Shown piece by piece: positions 8,569 to 17,399 of a stretch of 64,000 nt of DNA. The stretch comes from Rhizobacter sp. Root1238 (lineage in GTDB: Bacteria; Pseudomonadota; Gammaproteobacteria; Burkholderiales; Burkholderiaceae_C). The position numbers and the translations under genes are program-made. Position 1 is the stretch's first letter, and each line of letters opens with the position of its first letter. The notes under the pieces are model-generated. The model was not told where the DNA came from. It was given only the letters and a program-made list of their open reading frames with translations, and made no database searches. The stretch lies in the NCBI RefSeq assembly GCF_001425825.1, contig NZ_LMDM01000001.1:70204-134203 (forward strand). Direction: 5' to 3'.

Positions 8569-8999
8569 ACCGGCGCAAGCGCCTTCTTCATGAAGTAGCG
8601 CGCGTAGCCCGGCGGGTAGCCGTCGATCTGGCCGAAGCAGGCGTAGCCGAGCTTCTCGTAGAAGCCGCGCGCCTGGAACTCGAAGGTGTCGAGCCAGGCG
8701 CCGACGCAACCGCGCTCAACCGCCTCGGCTTCGGCGCGCTGCATGATCTGCGTGCCCAGGCCCTGGCCGCGCGCCTCGGCCGGCACCACCAGCAGCTGGA
8801 TGAACAGCCACTGGAAGCCGGTGTAGCCCCAGGCGCCGCCGACGACCTGGCCTTGCGCGTCATGTACCAGCACCGCGAGCTGGCGTTGTCCGCTGGCACC
8901 GGCCTGCGACAGGTTGTATTCGCGCAGCGGCGCGAGCACGGCCTGGCGCAAGGCTTCGTCGTCGGAATCGGTGAGGGTCAGCGTGTAAGGCATCGGCAT
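8553..8999 (-). CDS. GNAT-family N-acetyltransferase
   Basis: A 148-residue GNAT acetyltransferase. The acetyl-CoA-binding loop is seen as LLVVPAEARGQGLGTQIM (RGQGLG being the Q/R-x-x-G-x-G/A motif), followed by ARGFYEKLGYACFG, the typical last helix and strand. Start is ATG 8999; ATG 8993 is the alternative. It lies 7 bp downstream of another GNAT gene, so the two form the tail of the minus-strand Tct operon. The substrate is not predictable. Confidence 0.85.
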   Translation of the reverse strand: MPMPYTLTLTDSDDEALRQAVLAPLREYNLSQAGASGQRQLAVLVHDAQGQVVGGAWGYTGFQWLFIQLLVVPAEARGQGLGTQIMQRAEAEAVERGCVGAWLDTFEFQARGFYEKLGYACFGQIDGYPPGYARYFMKKALAPVQPAP

Positions 9000-9006
9000 C
9001 GGGTGT

Positions 9007-9468
9007 TCAGAGCATCTTGCGATAGATCACGAAGCCGGGCTTCTCGGCCACCTGGTCGTACAGTTTCATCGCGGTTGCGTTGGTCTCGTGCGTCATCCAG
9101 TAGACGCGGCCGGCGCCACCGGCCCGCGCGCGCTCGTAGACGCCGTCGATCAGCGCCCGGCCGACGCCACGGCCGCGTGCAGCCACCGTCGTGAACAGGT
9201 CCTGCAGGTAGCAGGTCGGCCCGAGCAGCGTCGTGCTGCGGTGGAACAGGTAGTGCGTCAGGCCCAGCAGTTCGCTGCCGCGCGCGGCCACCAGCGCATG
9301 CACCGGTTCGTAGGCGTCGAAGAAGCGCGACCAGGTGGCCTGCGTGATCTCGTCGGGCAGCGCGGTCGGCCCCTCGGGGCCGTAGAACGCGTTGTAGCCG
9401 TCCCACAGCGGCTTCCAGGCGGCGAAGTCGTTGCGCGCGACGGGGCGGATCGTGAAGTCGGGTTTCAT
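9007..9468 (-). CDS. GNAT-family N-acetyltransferase
   Basis: A 153-residue GNAT protein with the acetyl-CoA loop VAARGRGVGRALIDGVYERA and a final NATAMKLYDQVAEKPGFVIY segment. It resembles the small GNATs that act on amino acids or polyamines, but no specific activity can be assigned. It sits between the DUF1697 gene (15 bp upstream) and a second, dissimilar GNAT gene (7 bp downstream). Confidence 0.85.
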   Translation of the reverse strand: MKPDFTIRPVARNDFAAWKPLWDGYNAFYGPEGPTALPDEITQATWSRFFDAYEPVHALVAARGSELLGLTHYLFHRSTTLLGPTCYLQDLFTTVAARGRGVGRALIDGVYERARAGGAGRVYWMTHETNATAMKLYDQVAEKPGFVIYRKML

Positions 9469-9483
9469 CGCAGTGGGCCCAGG

Positions 9484-10038
9484 TCAGTCGGCGGACGCGG
9501 CGCGGTGCTTGCGCACCAGCCGCACAACGGTGTTCCACGCCCGCGTCGTCAGCGGCGAGCCGAGGCGTTTTTCGAGGAAGGCGTTCGGGCTGCCCGGCGA
9601 GGCGCCGAGCTTGCGGCTGACGCTCAGCACCTCGCCCGGCGTCAGCGCGATCAGCTCGACGTTGCCGTTCGCCGACGCGAGCGGCAGCGTCGGCGGCGTC
9701 ACGTCCGGCGAATGCAGGAAGGACACGCAGAACTCGTAGACGCTCGCGCGGTCGATGCCGGCGAACGGGTCGGTGTCGACCAGCGCGGCGAGGTAGTCGA
9801 CGGTGCGCACGAACGCCGGCTCCTTCAGGCCGCAGCGGGTGTCCAGCAGCACCCGCGCCCGTTCGAACACCTGCTGCGCCGCCTCCACCGACGGCGCGGC
9901 ATAGACCAGCGTGCCGTTGGTCAGCAGCGACGCGGCGGCGTCGGCACCGGCATCGAGGAACGCGGCTTCGAACTGCAGCTTCGTCGGGCAGTTCGTCCGT
10001 CCGAGGTTCAGGTTGCGGAAGAAGACAGCGAGGTCCAT
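9484..10038 (-). CDS. DUF1697 domain protein
   Basis: A 184-residue protein matching the DUF1697 family by its beginning, FFRNLNLGRTNCPTKLQFEAAFLDAGA, and by the later FLEKRLGSPLTTRAWNTV. Members are widespread small proteins without a firmly assigned function. The 36-bp gap to the PanE-like gene upstream is compatible with co-transcription. Confidence 0.8.
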   Translation of the reverse strand: MDLAVFFRNLNLGRTNCPTKLQFEAAFLDAGADAAASLLTNGTLVYAAPSVEAAQQVFERARVLLDTRCGLKEPAFVRTVDYLAALVDTDPFAGIDRASVYEFCVSFLHSPDVTPPTLPLASANGNVELIALTPGEVLSVSRKLGASPGSPNAFLEKRLGSPLTTRAWNTVVRLVRKHRAASAD

Positions 10039-10074
10039 GCCATCGTGACGCCGGTCGGATCCTGGCTTCGGGTC

Positions 10075-11082
10075 TCAGGCGGGCGAGATCGCGAGCTTGC
10101 CGGCATGCTGCGCCAGCGTCTGCGCCAGCAGGCTCGCCACGGCATGCACCGCCTCGATGTTCGGCGCCGGCGTCTGCGTGATCTGCGCGAGCTCGACCAC
10201 CGAGCCCACCAGCGCCTGCAGCTCCAGCGCGCGGCCGTGTTCGACGTCCTGCAGCATCGAGGTCTTGTGCGCGCCCACCGCTTCGGCACCGGCGATGCGC
10301 TTGTCCAGCGAGATCTTGAACTCCACGCCGAGCTTCTCGCCGATCGCCTGCGCCTCGGTCATCATCCGCGCCGCCAGCTGCCGGGTCGCCGGGAAGCGGC
10401 AGATGTCCTGCAGCGTCGCATGGGTCAGCGCGCTGATCGGGTTGAAGCTCAGGTTGCCCCACAGCTTGACCCAGATCTCGCCGCGGATGTCCTTCGACAC
10501 CGGCGACTTGAAGCCGGCCCGCATCATCGCCTGCGCCAGCGCCTCGATGCGCTCGCTGCGCGAGCCGTCGAGCTCGCCCAGCGTGAAGCGGTTGCCTTCG
10601 ACCACGCGCACCACGCCCGGCTCGACCAGCTCCGAGGCCGGGTAGACGATGCCGCCGATCACCCGTTCGGGCTCGATGTGCGCGCCGATCACACCGCCGG
10701 GGTCGACGCTGTCAAGCGAGCGGCCTTCGTACGGGCCGGCCAGCTTGTGGAAGTACCACCACGGCAGCCCGTTGATCATCGTGACCACCAGCGTGTGCGG
10801 GCCGAACAGCTCGCGCAGTTCGGGCAGCACGTCCTTCACCTGGTGCGCCTTCAGCGTCAGCAGCACCACGTCCTGCGGGCCGGCCTCGGCCATGCGCTGC
10901 ACGGCGCGCAGGTTGCGCGCGACCTGCTCGCGGCCGTCTTCCTCGATCAGCCTGAAGCCGTTCGCGTTGATGGCCGCCAGGTTGCGGTTGCGGGCGATGA
11001 AGGTGACCTCTTCGCCGGCCAGTGCCAGCCGGGCCCCCAGGTAGCCGCCGATGGCACCGGCGCCGACGATCGCGAATTTCAA
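10075..11082 (-). CDS. 2-dehydropantoate 2-reductase-like oxidoreductase (PanE/ApbA family)
   Basis: A 335-residue NAD(P)-dependent reductase of the ketopantoate reductase family. The Rossmann motif GAGAIGG is at residues 7-13; the cofactor-side TLKAHQ and the active-site region VKLWGNLSFNPISALT are both present. Authentic PanE makes pantoate for coenzyme A. Paralogues next to TctABC carriers are common in Burkholderiales, and this one, 10 bp downstream of tctA, is longer than E. coli PanE (303 residues), so it may reduce another 2-keto acid brought in by the carrier. That reading is inference. Confidence 0.82.
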   Translation of the reverse strand: MKFAIVGAGAIGGYLGARLALAGEEVTFIARNRNLAAINANGFRLIEEDGREQVARNLRAVQRMAEAGPQDVVLLTLKAHQVKDVLPELRELFGPHTLVVTMINGLPWWYFHKLAGPYEGRSLDSVDPGGVIGAHIEPERVIGGIVYPASELVEPGVVRVVEGNRFTLGELDGSRSERIEALAQAMMRAGFKSPVSKDIRGEIWVKLWGNLSFNPISALTHATLQDICRFPATRQLAARMMTEAQAIGEKLGVEFKISLDKRIAGAEAVGAHKTSMLQDVEHGRALELQALVGSVVELAQITQTPAPNIEAVHAVASLLAQTLAQHAGKLAISPA

Positions 11083-11092
11083 GGCAGTCCTT

Positions 11093-12613
11093 TCAAGGAT
11101 GGTCTCCGACCGGCGCGGATCCGCGCGTGCGCGCCCAGCCGAGGGCCCGCTGCACTGCCGGCCACAGCAGGATCACCAGCGCCAGCGCGGTGATGCCGCC
11201 GACCAGCGGGTTCGACCAGAAGATCGAGAGTTTGCCCTGAGACGCGAGCATCGACTGCCGGAAGCTCGCCTCGGCCATGTCGCCCAGCACCAGCGCCAGC
11301 ACCATCGGCGCGAGCGGGTAGCGCAGCTTCTTGAAGACGTAACCGACGACGCCGAACACCAGCATCATCACCACGTCGAACATCGCGCTGTGCACGGTGT
11401 ACGCACCGATCGCGCAGATCACGATGATCACCGGCGCGATCACCGAGAACGGGATGCGCAGGATCGCCGCCCACCACGGCACCGTCGTGAGCACCACGAT
11501 CAGCCCGACCAGGTTGCCGAGGTACATCGACGCGATCAGCCCCCAGACGAAATCCTTCTGCTCGACGAACAGCATCGGCCCCGGCTGCAGCCCCCAGATC
11601 AGCAGGCCGCCGAGCAGCACTGCGGCGGTCGGCGAGCCGGGGATGCCGAGCGTCAGCATCGGCAGCAGCGCCGAGGTGCCGGCCGCGTGCGCTGCGGTCT
11701 CGGGCGCGATCACGCCCTGGATCTGGCCCTTGCCGAAGCCCTGCGGGTCGTCGGACATGCGCCGCGCCATGCCGTAGCTCATGAACGAGGCCGGCGTCGC
11801 GCCGCCCGGCGTGATGCCCATCCAGCAGCCGATCGCGGTGGAGCGCAGGAAGGTCTTCCAGTGCCGCGCGAGCTCGCCCCAGGTCTGCCACACCACCTTG
11901 AAGTTGATCTTCGCGCTCTTGCCCTTGAAGGCCAGGCCCTCTTCCATCGTCAGCAGGATCTCGCCGATGCCGAACAGCCCGATCACCGCGATCAGGAAGT
12001 CGAAGCCCTTCAGCAGCTCGGGCACGCCGAAGGTCATGCGCAGGTTGCCGGTCACGCTGTCCATGCCGACCGCGGCGAGCGCGAAGCCGAGCATCATCGA
12101 CGCGATGGTCTTGGCCGGCGGCTCCTTGCTGGTGCCGACGAAGCTGCAGAAGGTCAGCAGCTGCACCGCGAAGAACTCCGGCGGTCCGAACTTCAGCGCG
12201 AATTTCGCGAGCAGCGGCGCGAGGAAGGTGATCAGCAGCACCGCGAACAGCGCGCCGACGAACGACGAGGTGAACGCCGCGGTGAGGGCCTGCGCCGCCT
12301 TGCCCTGCTGCGCCATCGGGTAGCCGTCGAAGGTGGTGGCCACCGACCACGGTTCGCCGGGGATGTTGAACAGGATCGACGTGATCGCCCCGCCGAACAG
12401 CGCACCCCAGTAGATGCACGACAGCATGATGATGGCCGACGTCGGGTTCATCGAGAAGGTCAGCGGCAGCAGGATCGCGACGCCGTTGGCGCCGCCGAGT
12501 CCCGGCAGCACGCCGATCAGCACGCCCAGCGTCAGCCCGATCAGCATGAAGCCGAGGTTGGGCAGCGTGAGGGCCACGCCGAAGCCGTGCATCAGGTTGG
12601 TGATTTCTTCCAT
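11093..12613 (-). CDS. tctA: Tripartite tricarboxylate transporter large membrane subunit TctA
   Basis: A 506-residue membrane protein with about 12 hydrophobic segments, the TctA length. Family marks are the N-terminal GVLPGLGGANGVAILLPLTF, the conserved YWGALFGGAITSILFNIPGEP and GMARRMS. It forms the channel part of a secondary transporter driven by an ion gradient and fed by the periplasmic TctC. The order on the minus strand is tctC, tctB, tctA, with 46 bp between tctB and tctA. The substrate is a carboxylate; which one cannot be told. Confidence 0.93.
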   Translation of the reverse strand: MEEITNLMHGFGVALTLPNLGFMLIGLTLGVLIGVLPGLGGANGVAILLPLTFSMNPTSAIIMLSCIYWGALFGGAITSILFNIPGEPWSVATTFDGYPMAQQGKAAQALTAAFTSSFVGALFAVLLITFLAPLLAKFALKFGPPEFFAVQLLTFCSFVGTSKEPPAKTIASMMLGFALAAVGMDSVTGNLRMTFGVPELLKGFDFLIAVIGLFGIGEILLTMEEGLAFKGKSAKINFKVVWQTWGELARHWKTFLRSTAIGCWMGITPGGATPASFMSYGMARRMSDDPQGFGKGQIQGVIAPETAAHAAGTSALLPMLTLGIPGSPTAAVLLGGLLIWGLQPGPMLFVEQKDFVWGLIASMYLGNLVGLIVVLTTVPWWAAILRIPFSVIAPVIIVICAIGAYTVHSAMFDVVMMLVFGVVGYVFKKLRYPLAPMVLALVLGDMAEASFRQSMLASQGKLSIFWSNPLVGGITALALVILLWPAVQRALGWARTRGSAPVGDHP

Positions 12614-12659
12614 GCGCTTCTCTCCCTGTGGGTTCTTGTGTGCGCGAAAGGAGGAGGGG

Positions 12660-13157
12660 CTACAAGCCGAGGAGATGCTCGATCGGCCCCTTCGGCAGCG
12701 GCACGAGGAACCACTTCTCGAACACCGCGAACAGCAGCAGCGGCACGCCGACCGACACCGCCGCGGTCGCCGGCCAGCGGTACTGCCCGTGCCGGCGCAT
12801 GAAGTAGCCGATCAGCAAGGCCGACGCGAGGTAGATGCCGAGCCCCCAGATCAGCGCGACGTACACCACCATCGGCAGCAGCACCGCGACCACGCTGCGC
12901 AGCTGCGCGCGCTCGGCGAACGGCGGGTCGGGCTGGCGCCAGCGCCGCAGCTCGCCGACCACGATCGCGAGGCTCGCCGCCAGCAGCAGCCCCCCGATGT
13001 AGAACGGAAAGTAGCCGGCGCGCGGGCCGTCGTCGGCCCAGCCGATGCCCACGCGCAGGCTGTCGACGATGACGATCAGCGCGATCGCGGCCAGCACGCC
13101 GGCCATGCCAATTTCCGGCCACCGTTTGCCGACGGTCGTGGATTCACCTTCGCTCAT
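12660..13157 (-). CDS. tctB: Tripartite tricarboxylate transporter small membrane subunit TctB
   Basis: A 165-residue protein with four predicted membrane helices, the usual size for TctB. The ADDGPRAGYFPFYIGGLLL stretch matches the family pattern in which G-x-G-(Y/F)-FP follows the first helix. It pairs with TctA in the membrane. A dispersed GC-rich repeat (13196-13264) separates it from tctC. Confidence 0.9.
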   Translation of the reverse strand: MSEGESTTVGKRWPEIGMAGVLAAIALIVIVDSLRVGIGWADDGPRAGYFPFYIGGLLLAASLAIVVGELRRWRQPDPPFAERAQLRSVVAVLLPMVVYVALIWGLGIYLASALLIGYFMRRHGQYRWPATAAVSVGVPLLLFAVFEKWFLVPLPKGPIEHLLGL

Positions 13158-13195
13158 GCATCACCTCTTTGGTTGGATCCAGCGGCCGCCGAGGA

Positions 13196-13264
13196 ACCGG
13201 CTTTGCCGGGCCTCTGGCGTCGCCCCCTTGAGGGGGAGGCGCCGAAGGCGCTTCGGGGGTGGGT
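13196..13264. repeat. Dispersed palindromic repeat, family B, copy 1
   Basis: This intergenic element begins with CCGGCTTTGCCGG, then has CCCCCTTGAGGGGG, then GGCGCCGAAGGCGC and a run of G. Each block is a small palindrome, so the RNA would fold into several hairpins. A second copy lies at 30641-30713. In both places it directly follows the 3' end of a minus-strand gene in the middle of an operon, so it may stabilise or attenuate the transcript. No transposase is linked to it. Confidence 0.75.
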
Positions 13265-13268
13265 CAAT

Positions 13269-14273
13269 CTACTGCGCCAGGAAGCCGGACTGCTTCATCA
13301 GCTCGCGGTGCATCTGCTCGTTCTTGCCGAGCCAGTCGACGTACTCCGCACCGCTCATGAAGGTCTGCTTGAACGCACCCTTGTCCATGAAGTCCTTCCA
13401 CTCCGGCAGCGCGCGCAGCTTCTTGAACAGCTCGACGTAGAACGCCACCTGGTCCGGCGTCACGCCCGGCGGCATGAAGATGCCGCGCAGCATCAGGTAG
13501 TCGACCGGCACGCCGGCCGAGGCGCAGGTCGGGATGTCGTTCCAGCTCTGCGTCGGCGTCAGCTTCGTGCTGTACGGCAGCTTGTCCTTGTCCATCACGC
13601 ACAGCGCGCGCAGCTTGCCGGCGCGCCAGTGCGATTCGGCCTCGATCGGGTTGTTGACCGTCGAGTCGACGTGCTTGCCCACCAGCTGCACCGCGACATC
13701 GCCGCCGCCCTTGTACGGGATGTAGGTGAGCTTCCTGCCGACGGCCTTTTCCAGCATCGCGGTGATGATCTGGTCTTCCTGCTTCGAGCCGGTGCCGCCC
13801 ATCTTGAAGCTGTTGGCCGGCTGCGCCTTGATCGCGTCGATGTACTCCTTCGCGGTCTTGTACGGCGACTCGGCATTGACCCACAGCACGAACTCGTCCT
13901 GCGCGAGCATCGCCACCGGCGTCAGGTCGCGCCAGTTGAACGGCACGCCGGTCGCGAGCGGCGTCGTGAACAGGTTCGACAGCGTGATGACGATCTTGTG
14001 CGCATCGCCCTTCGCGCCCTTCACGTCGAGAAAACCCTCGGCGCCGGCACCGCCCGCCTTGTTGACGACGATGATCGGCTGCTTCATCAGGTTGTTCTTC
14101 GCGACCACGCCCTGGATGAAGCGGGCCATCTGGTCGGCCCCGCCGCCGGTGCCGGCCGGCACCACGAACTCCACCGGCTTGGCCGGCTCCCAGGCCTGCG
14201 CCGCACCGCCCACGCTCGCCGCACACAGCGCCGTCGCGGCCGCCACCCACTGCTTGAACTGCTGGTACTTCAA
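13269..14273 (-). CDS. tctC: Tripartite tricarboxylate transporter substrate-binding protein TctC
   Basis: A 334-residue periplasmic receptor of the Bug/TctC family with a signal peptide ending near AQAWE. Family marks are VEFVVPAGTGGGADQMAR, NKAGGAGAEG and the carboxylate-gripping loop near the first strand. It supplies TctAB. The gene lies 141 bp downstream of the acyl-CoA ligase gene on the same strand; that gap shows no clear terminator. Bug proteins in Burkholderiales bind diverse carboxylates including aromatic and dicarboxylic acids. Confidence 0.9.
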   Translation of the reverse strand: MKYQQFKQWVAAATALCAASVGGAAQAWEPAKPVEFVVPAGTGGGADQMARFIQGVVAKNNLMKQPIIVVNKAGGAGAEGFLDVKGAKGDAHKIVITLSNLFTTPLATGVPFNWRDLTPVAMLAQDEFVLWVNAESPYKTAKEYIDAIKAQPANSFKMGGTGSKQEDQIITAMLEKAVGRKLTYIPYKGGGDVAVQLVGKHVDSTVNNPIEAESHWRAGKLRALCVMDKDKLPYSTKLTPTQSWNDIPTCASAGVPVDYLMLRGIFMPPGVTPDQVAFYVELFKKLRALPEWKDFMDKGAFKQTFMSGAEYVDWLGKNEQMHRELMKQSGFLAQ

Positions 14274-14414
14274 GATCGCTCCTTGTGGTTGTCACGCTGG
14301 GAGGTGATCACCCCCCGGGGTCCGTCGGTGTCGTTCTTGTGGGTGCGGCCGCCAACGTCCTCACGGACGCCGACCGCGGGCGACCGGCAGGGTTCGCCCG
14401 GGAAGAAAACGGTG

Positions 14415-15938
14415 TCAGCCGAGCCCGAGCTTCTGCGCCAGGCCGATGCGCTGCAGCTTGCCGGTGGCGCCCTTCGGGATCTCGTCCATGAAGAGGATCT
14501 TCTTCGGCACCTTGTAGTCCGCCACCCGCGTGCCGACGAAGGCCTGCAGCTCGCGTTCGGTCGCGGGCTGGCCTTCGCGCAGCACGACGACCGCGGCGAC
14601 CTCTTCGCCGAGCTTCGGGTGCGGCATGCCGAAGCACACCACCTGCGCGACGGCCGGGTGGTCCATCAGGATCTCGTCGACCTCGCGCGGGCTGACCTTC
14701 TCGCCGCCGCGGTTGATGATTTCCTTCAGCCGGCCGGTCAGGCTGATGTAGCCGTCGGCGTCCATCGTGCCCTGGTCGCCGGTGCGGAACCAGCCGTTCG
14801 TGAAGCCCTCGGCATTCGCCTTCGGGTTGTTCTCGTATCCGCGCGTCACGTTGGCGCCGCGGATCACGATCTCGCCGATGCCACCGGCCGGCAGCAGGCT
14901 GCCGTCCTCGCCCATGATGGCCACCTCGGGCCCGGCCGCGAGGCCGACCGCGCCGGGCTTGCGGGCGGCCGGCGGCAGCGGGTTCGACGCCATCTGGTGC
15001 GTGGCCTCGGTCATGCCGTAGGCCTCGATCAGCGGGGCGCCGAACACCTCTTCGAGTTCGCGGATCACCTGCGGCGGCATCGACGACGACGACGAGCGCA
15101 GGAAGCGCAGCGGGTGGCGCTTGATCACATCGGCGTTCTTGCCGGCGCGCGACAGGATGGCCTGGTGCATGGTCGGGACCGCGGTGTACCAGGTGGGCTT
15201 CGCTTCGTCCATCCAGCCGAAGAACTTCAGCGCATTGAAACCCGGCGTGCAGAACACCTGCGAGCCGGCCGACAGCGGCGCGAGCACGCCGGCGATCAGG
15301 CCGTGGATGTGGAACAGCGGCATGATGTTCAGCCCGCGGTCGGCCGCGGTGAACGCGAGCGTGCGGCGGATGTTGCCGGCCGACGCGCACAGGTTGCGCT
15401 GCGACAGCGGCACGATCTTCGGGCGCGAGGTGGTGCCGGAGGTGTGCAGCACCATCGAGACGTCGTCGGGCTCGGCCCAGGCGGGTTGCGCGGCCGATGC
15501 GCCAATCGCACCGTCGCGCGGTTCCAGCACGAAGCTGCCGGCGCCGGCGCCTTCGGGCACGACCAGGTCGATCACGCGCACGCCAAGCTTCGCGGCCACG
15601 TCGATCGCCGGCGAGGCGCTGCCGCGCTCGACGATCAGCGCCTTCGCGTTCAGGTCGGACAGGTAGAACTCGAACTCGTCGGCGCGGTAGGCCGGGTTCA
15701 GCGGCGCGCTGGTCACGCCGCAGGCGCAGGCGACGAAGCAGGTCGCCATCTCGGGGCCGTTGTTCAGCACCACGGCCACGCGGTCGTTGCGGCCGATGCC
15801 CAGGCCGTTCAGCCGCGCGAGGGTTTCGGCGACCAGCCGGCGCAGTTCGCGGTGGCGCAGCGGCGGCCGGTCGGGGGCGGAGACGGCGACGTCGTCATCG
15901 ACGCCGGTGGCAAGCAGATCCTTCAAGCTGTCGGACAT
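14415..15938 (-). CDS. Acyl-CoA synthetase of the AMP-binding superfamily, oxalyl-CoA-synthetase-like
   Basis: A 507-residue adenylate-forming ligase. Start chosen at 15938 (MSDSLKDLL), preceded by GAGGCACC as ribosome-binding site. Motifs in order are LHTSGTTSRPK (A3, ATP binding), EAYGMTEATH (A5), GWFRTGDQG (A7), GRLKEIINRGGEKVSP (A8) and PKGATGKLQR with the catalytic lysine (A10). The segments SSSSSMPPQVI, TEATHQMASNPLPP and GYENNPKANAEGF resemble plant AAE3 and yeast Pcs60 oxalyl-CoA synthetases closely. It heads the minus-strand Tct gene cluster, so it may activate the acid imported by TctABC. Exact substrate remains open. Confidence 0.85.
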   Translation of the reverse strand: MSDSLKDLLATGVDDDVAVSAPDRPPLRHRELRRLVAETLARLNGLGIGRNDRVAVVLNNGPEMATCFVACACGVTSAPLNPAYRADEFEFYLSDLNAKALIVERGSASPAIDVAAKLGVRVIDLVVPEGAGAGSFVLEPRDGAIGASAAQPAWAEPDDVSMVLHTSGTTSRPKIVPLSQRNLCASAGNIRRTLAFTAADRGLNIMPLFHIHGLIAGVLAPLSAGSQVFCTPGFNALKFFGWMDEAKPTWYTAVPTMHQAILSRAGKNADVIKRHPLRFLRSSSSSMPPQVIRELEEVFGAPLIEAYGMTEATHQMASNPLPPAARKPGAVGLAAGPEVAIMGEDGSLLPAGGIGEIVIRGANVTRGYENNPKANAEGFTNGWFRTGDQGTMDADGYISLTGRLKEIINRGGEKVSPREVDEILMDHPAVAQVVCFGMPHPKLGEEVAAVVVLREGQPATERELQAFVGTRVADYKVPKKILFMDEIPKGATGKLQRIGLAQKLGLG

Positions 15939-16099
15939 CGGTGCCTCGCTAGATGGGAACGAGGCCGCGCGTCGACGACGCACGCCCCCCAACGTGGTGT
16001 GTTTCTACTTGTTGTCGGGGGCGAGTGTGCCGCACGAACCCGGCGACTGGCAAGAACGGGGGATCCCCGATCGGTGCCAGGCCCGGGCGTGTCAGGAAA

Positions 16100-16741
16100 T
16101 CAAGGCTTGTTCGGCTGCGGCGTCAGCCGCAGGTATGGCGTCACCGCCGTGTAGCCCTTCGGGAACTTCTTCTTGATCAGCTCCGGGTCCTGCAGCGACG
16201 GCACGATCACGACGTCGTCGCCGTCCTTCCAGTTGCCCGGCGTCGCGACGCTGTGCGAATCGGTCAGCTGCAGCGAATCGATCACCCGCAGGATCTCGTC
16301 GAAGTTGCGGCCGGTGCTGGCCGGGTAGGTGATCGTCAGGCGGATCTTCTTCGCCGGGTCGATCACGAACAGCGAGCGCACCGTGGCCGTGGTGCTGGCG
16401 TTCGGGTGGATCAGGTCGTACAGCTCGGCCACCTTGCGGTCGGCATCGGCCAGGATCGGGAAGTTGACCCGCGTCTTCTGCGTCGTGTTGATGTCGTGGA
16501 TCCACTTCGTGTGCGAGTCGACCGGGTCGACGCTCAGCGCGATGGCCTTCACGTTGCGCTTCGTGAACTCGTCCTTCAGCTTGGCGGTCAGGCCGAGTTC
16601 GGTGGTGCACACCGGCGTGAAATCGGCCGGGTGCGAGAACAGCACGCCCCAGCTGTCGCCCAGCCACTTGTGGAAGCTGATCGGGCCGTCGGACGATTGC
16701 TGTTCGAAGTCGGGGGCGATGTCGCCCAGTCGCAAGCTCAT
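16100..16741 (-). CDS. 1-Cys peroxiredoxin (Prx6 subfamily)
   Basis: A 213-residue thiol peroxidase. The peroxidatic centre is HPADFTPVCTTELG with Cys45 and Thr42, and the long C-terminal domain with PSTGRNFDEILRVIDSLQL is typical of the Prx6/1-Cys group (about 210-225 residues). It reduces hydrogen peroxide and organic peroxides. A short downstream spacer of the RBBP9-like gene separates the two by 24 bp, so they are probably co-transcribed. Confidence 0.93.
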   Translation of the reverse strand: MSLRLGDIAPDFEQQSSDGPISFHKWLGDSWGVLFSHPADFTPVCTTELGLTAKLKDEFTKRNVKAIALSVDPVDSHTKWIHDINTTQKTRVNFPILADADRKVAELYDLIHPNASTTATVRSLFVIDPAKKIRLTITYPASTGRNFDEILRVIDSLQLTDSHSVATPGNWKDGDDVVIVPSLQDPELIKKKFPKGYTAVTPYLRLTPQPNKP

Positions 16742-16765
16742 GGTGCTCTCCTGGTGATGGATGGG

Positions 16766-17377
16766 TCAGACGGCGAACGAGAACTCGTGCAGCTCGGCGC
16801 GCTCGGGCCGCCGCGATTGCTCGATGCGGTGGATCAGGAACTCGGTCAGCTTCTTCGCCGCCGGCAACGGGCCGAAGCCCGCGTCGGTGTTGATGTGGCC
16901 GGCATCGCCCAGGTTCACGAAGCCGCTGCCCCAGGCCTGGGCGAACGATTCTGCGCGCTGTGCGCTCATCCACGGGTCGGTGTCGCTCGCGAGCAGCGTG
17001 GCCGGCAGCCGCAACCGCTGGCGCAGCGGCTGCTCGTCGAGCCCGAAGCGCCCCGGTTCGGCCGGCGCCACCAGCAGCGCGCCGCGCACGCCGTGGGCGC
17101 TGCGCCCGCAGGTCGACAGCAGGTGCTGCGCCAGCGCGAGGCAGCCGAAGCTGTGGGCCACCGCGATCCACGGGCCGAGCGGCTCGGCGGCGAGCGTCTC
17201 GCCGATGCGGGTGGCCCAGGCCCCGAGGTCGGCGGTGTCCCAGTCGTCCTGCTCGACGCGGACCGCTTGCCGCGAATGGCGGAAGTGGTTGTGCAGCCAA
17301 CTCTGCCAATGGGCCGGGCCGCTGCCGCGCAGCCCGGGAATCACCAGCACGCGCACCGGGCTGCCGTGGAATGCCAT
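16766..17377 (-). CDS. RBBP9/YdeN-family alpha/beta serine hydrolase
   Basis: A 203-residue small alpha/beta-hydrolase. The start VLVIPGLRGSGPAHWQSWL and the nucleophile elbow VAHSFGCLA (Ser in H-S-F-G) are diagnostic for the RBBP9/YdeN family; the catalytic Asp is in ASDTDPWMS and the His in GDAGHINTDAGFGPLP. Its true substrate is unknown; family members are orphan serine hydrolases. It lies between the peroxiredoxin gene and the molbindin gene, both on the same strand. Confidence 0.87.
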   Translation of the reverse strand: MAFHGSPVRVLVIPGLRGSGPAHWQSWLHNHFRHSRQAVRVEQDDWDTADLGAWATRIGETLAAEPLGPWIAVAHSFGCLALAQHLLSTCGRSAHGVRGALLVAPAEPGRFGLDEQPLRQRLRLPATLLASDTDPWMSAQRAESFAQAWGSGFVNLGDAGHINTDAGFGPLPAAKKLTEFLIHRIEQSRRPERAELHEFSFAV

Positions 17378-17399
17378 CGCGGTCTCCTTCAGCGGCGCG

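Noticed and set aside
12414-16154. Very long plus-strand open frame (1246 codons) opposite the Tct and ligase genes; similar ones at 19916-23635 (+) and 3162-5972 (-)
   Set aside because: High G/C at third positions removes stop codons on the opposite strand. The translations are Arg/Ala/Gln-rich and match no family, while the genes opposite carry full sets of motifs.
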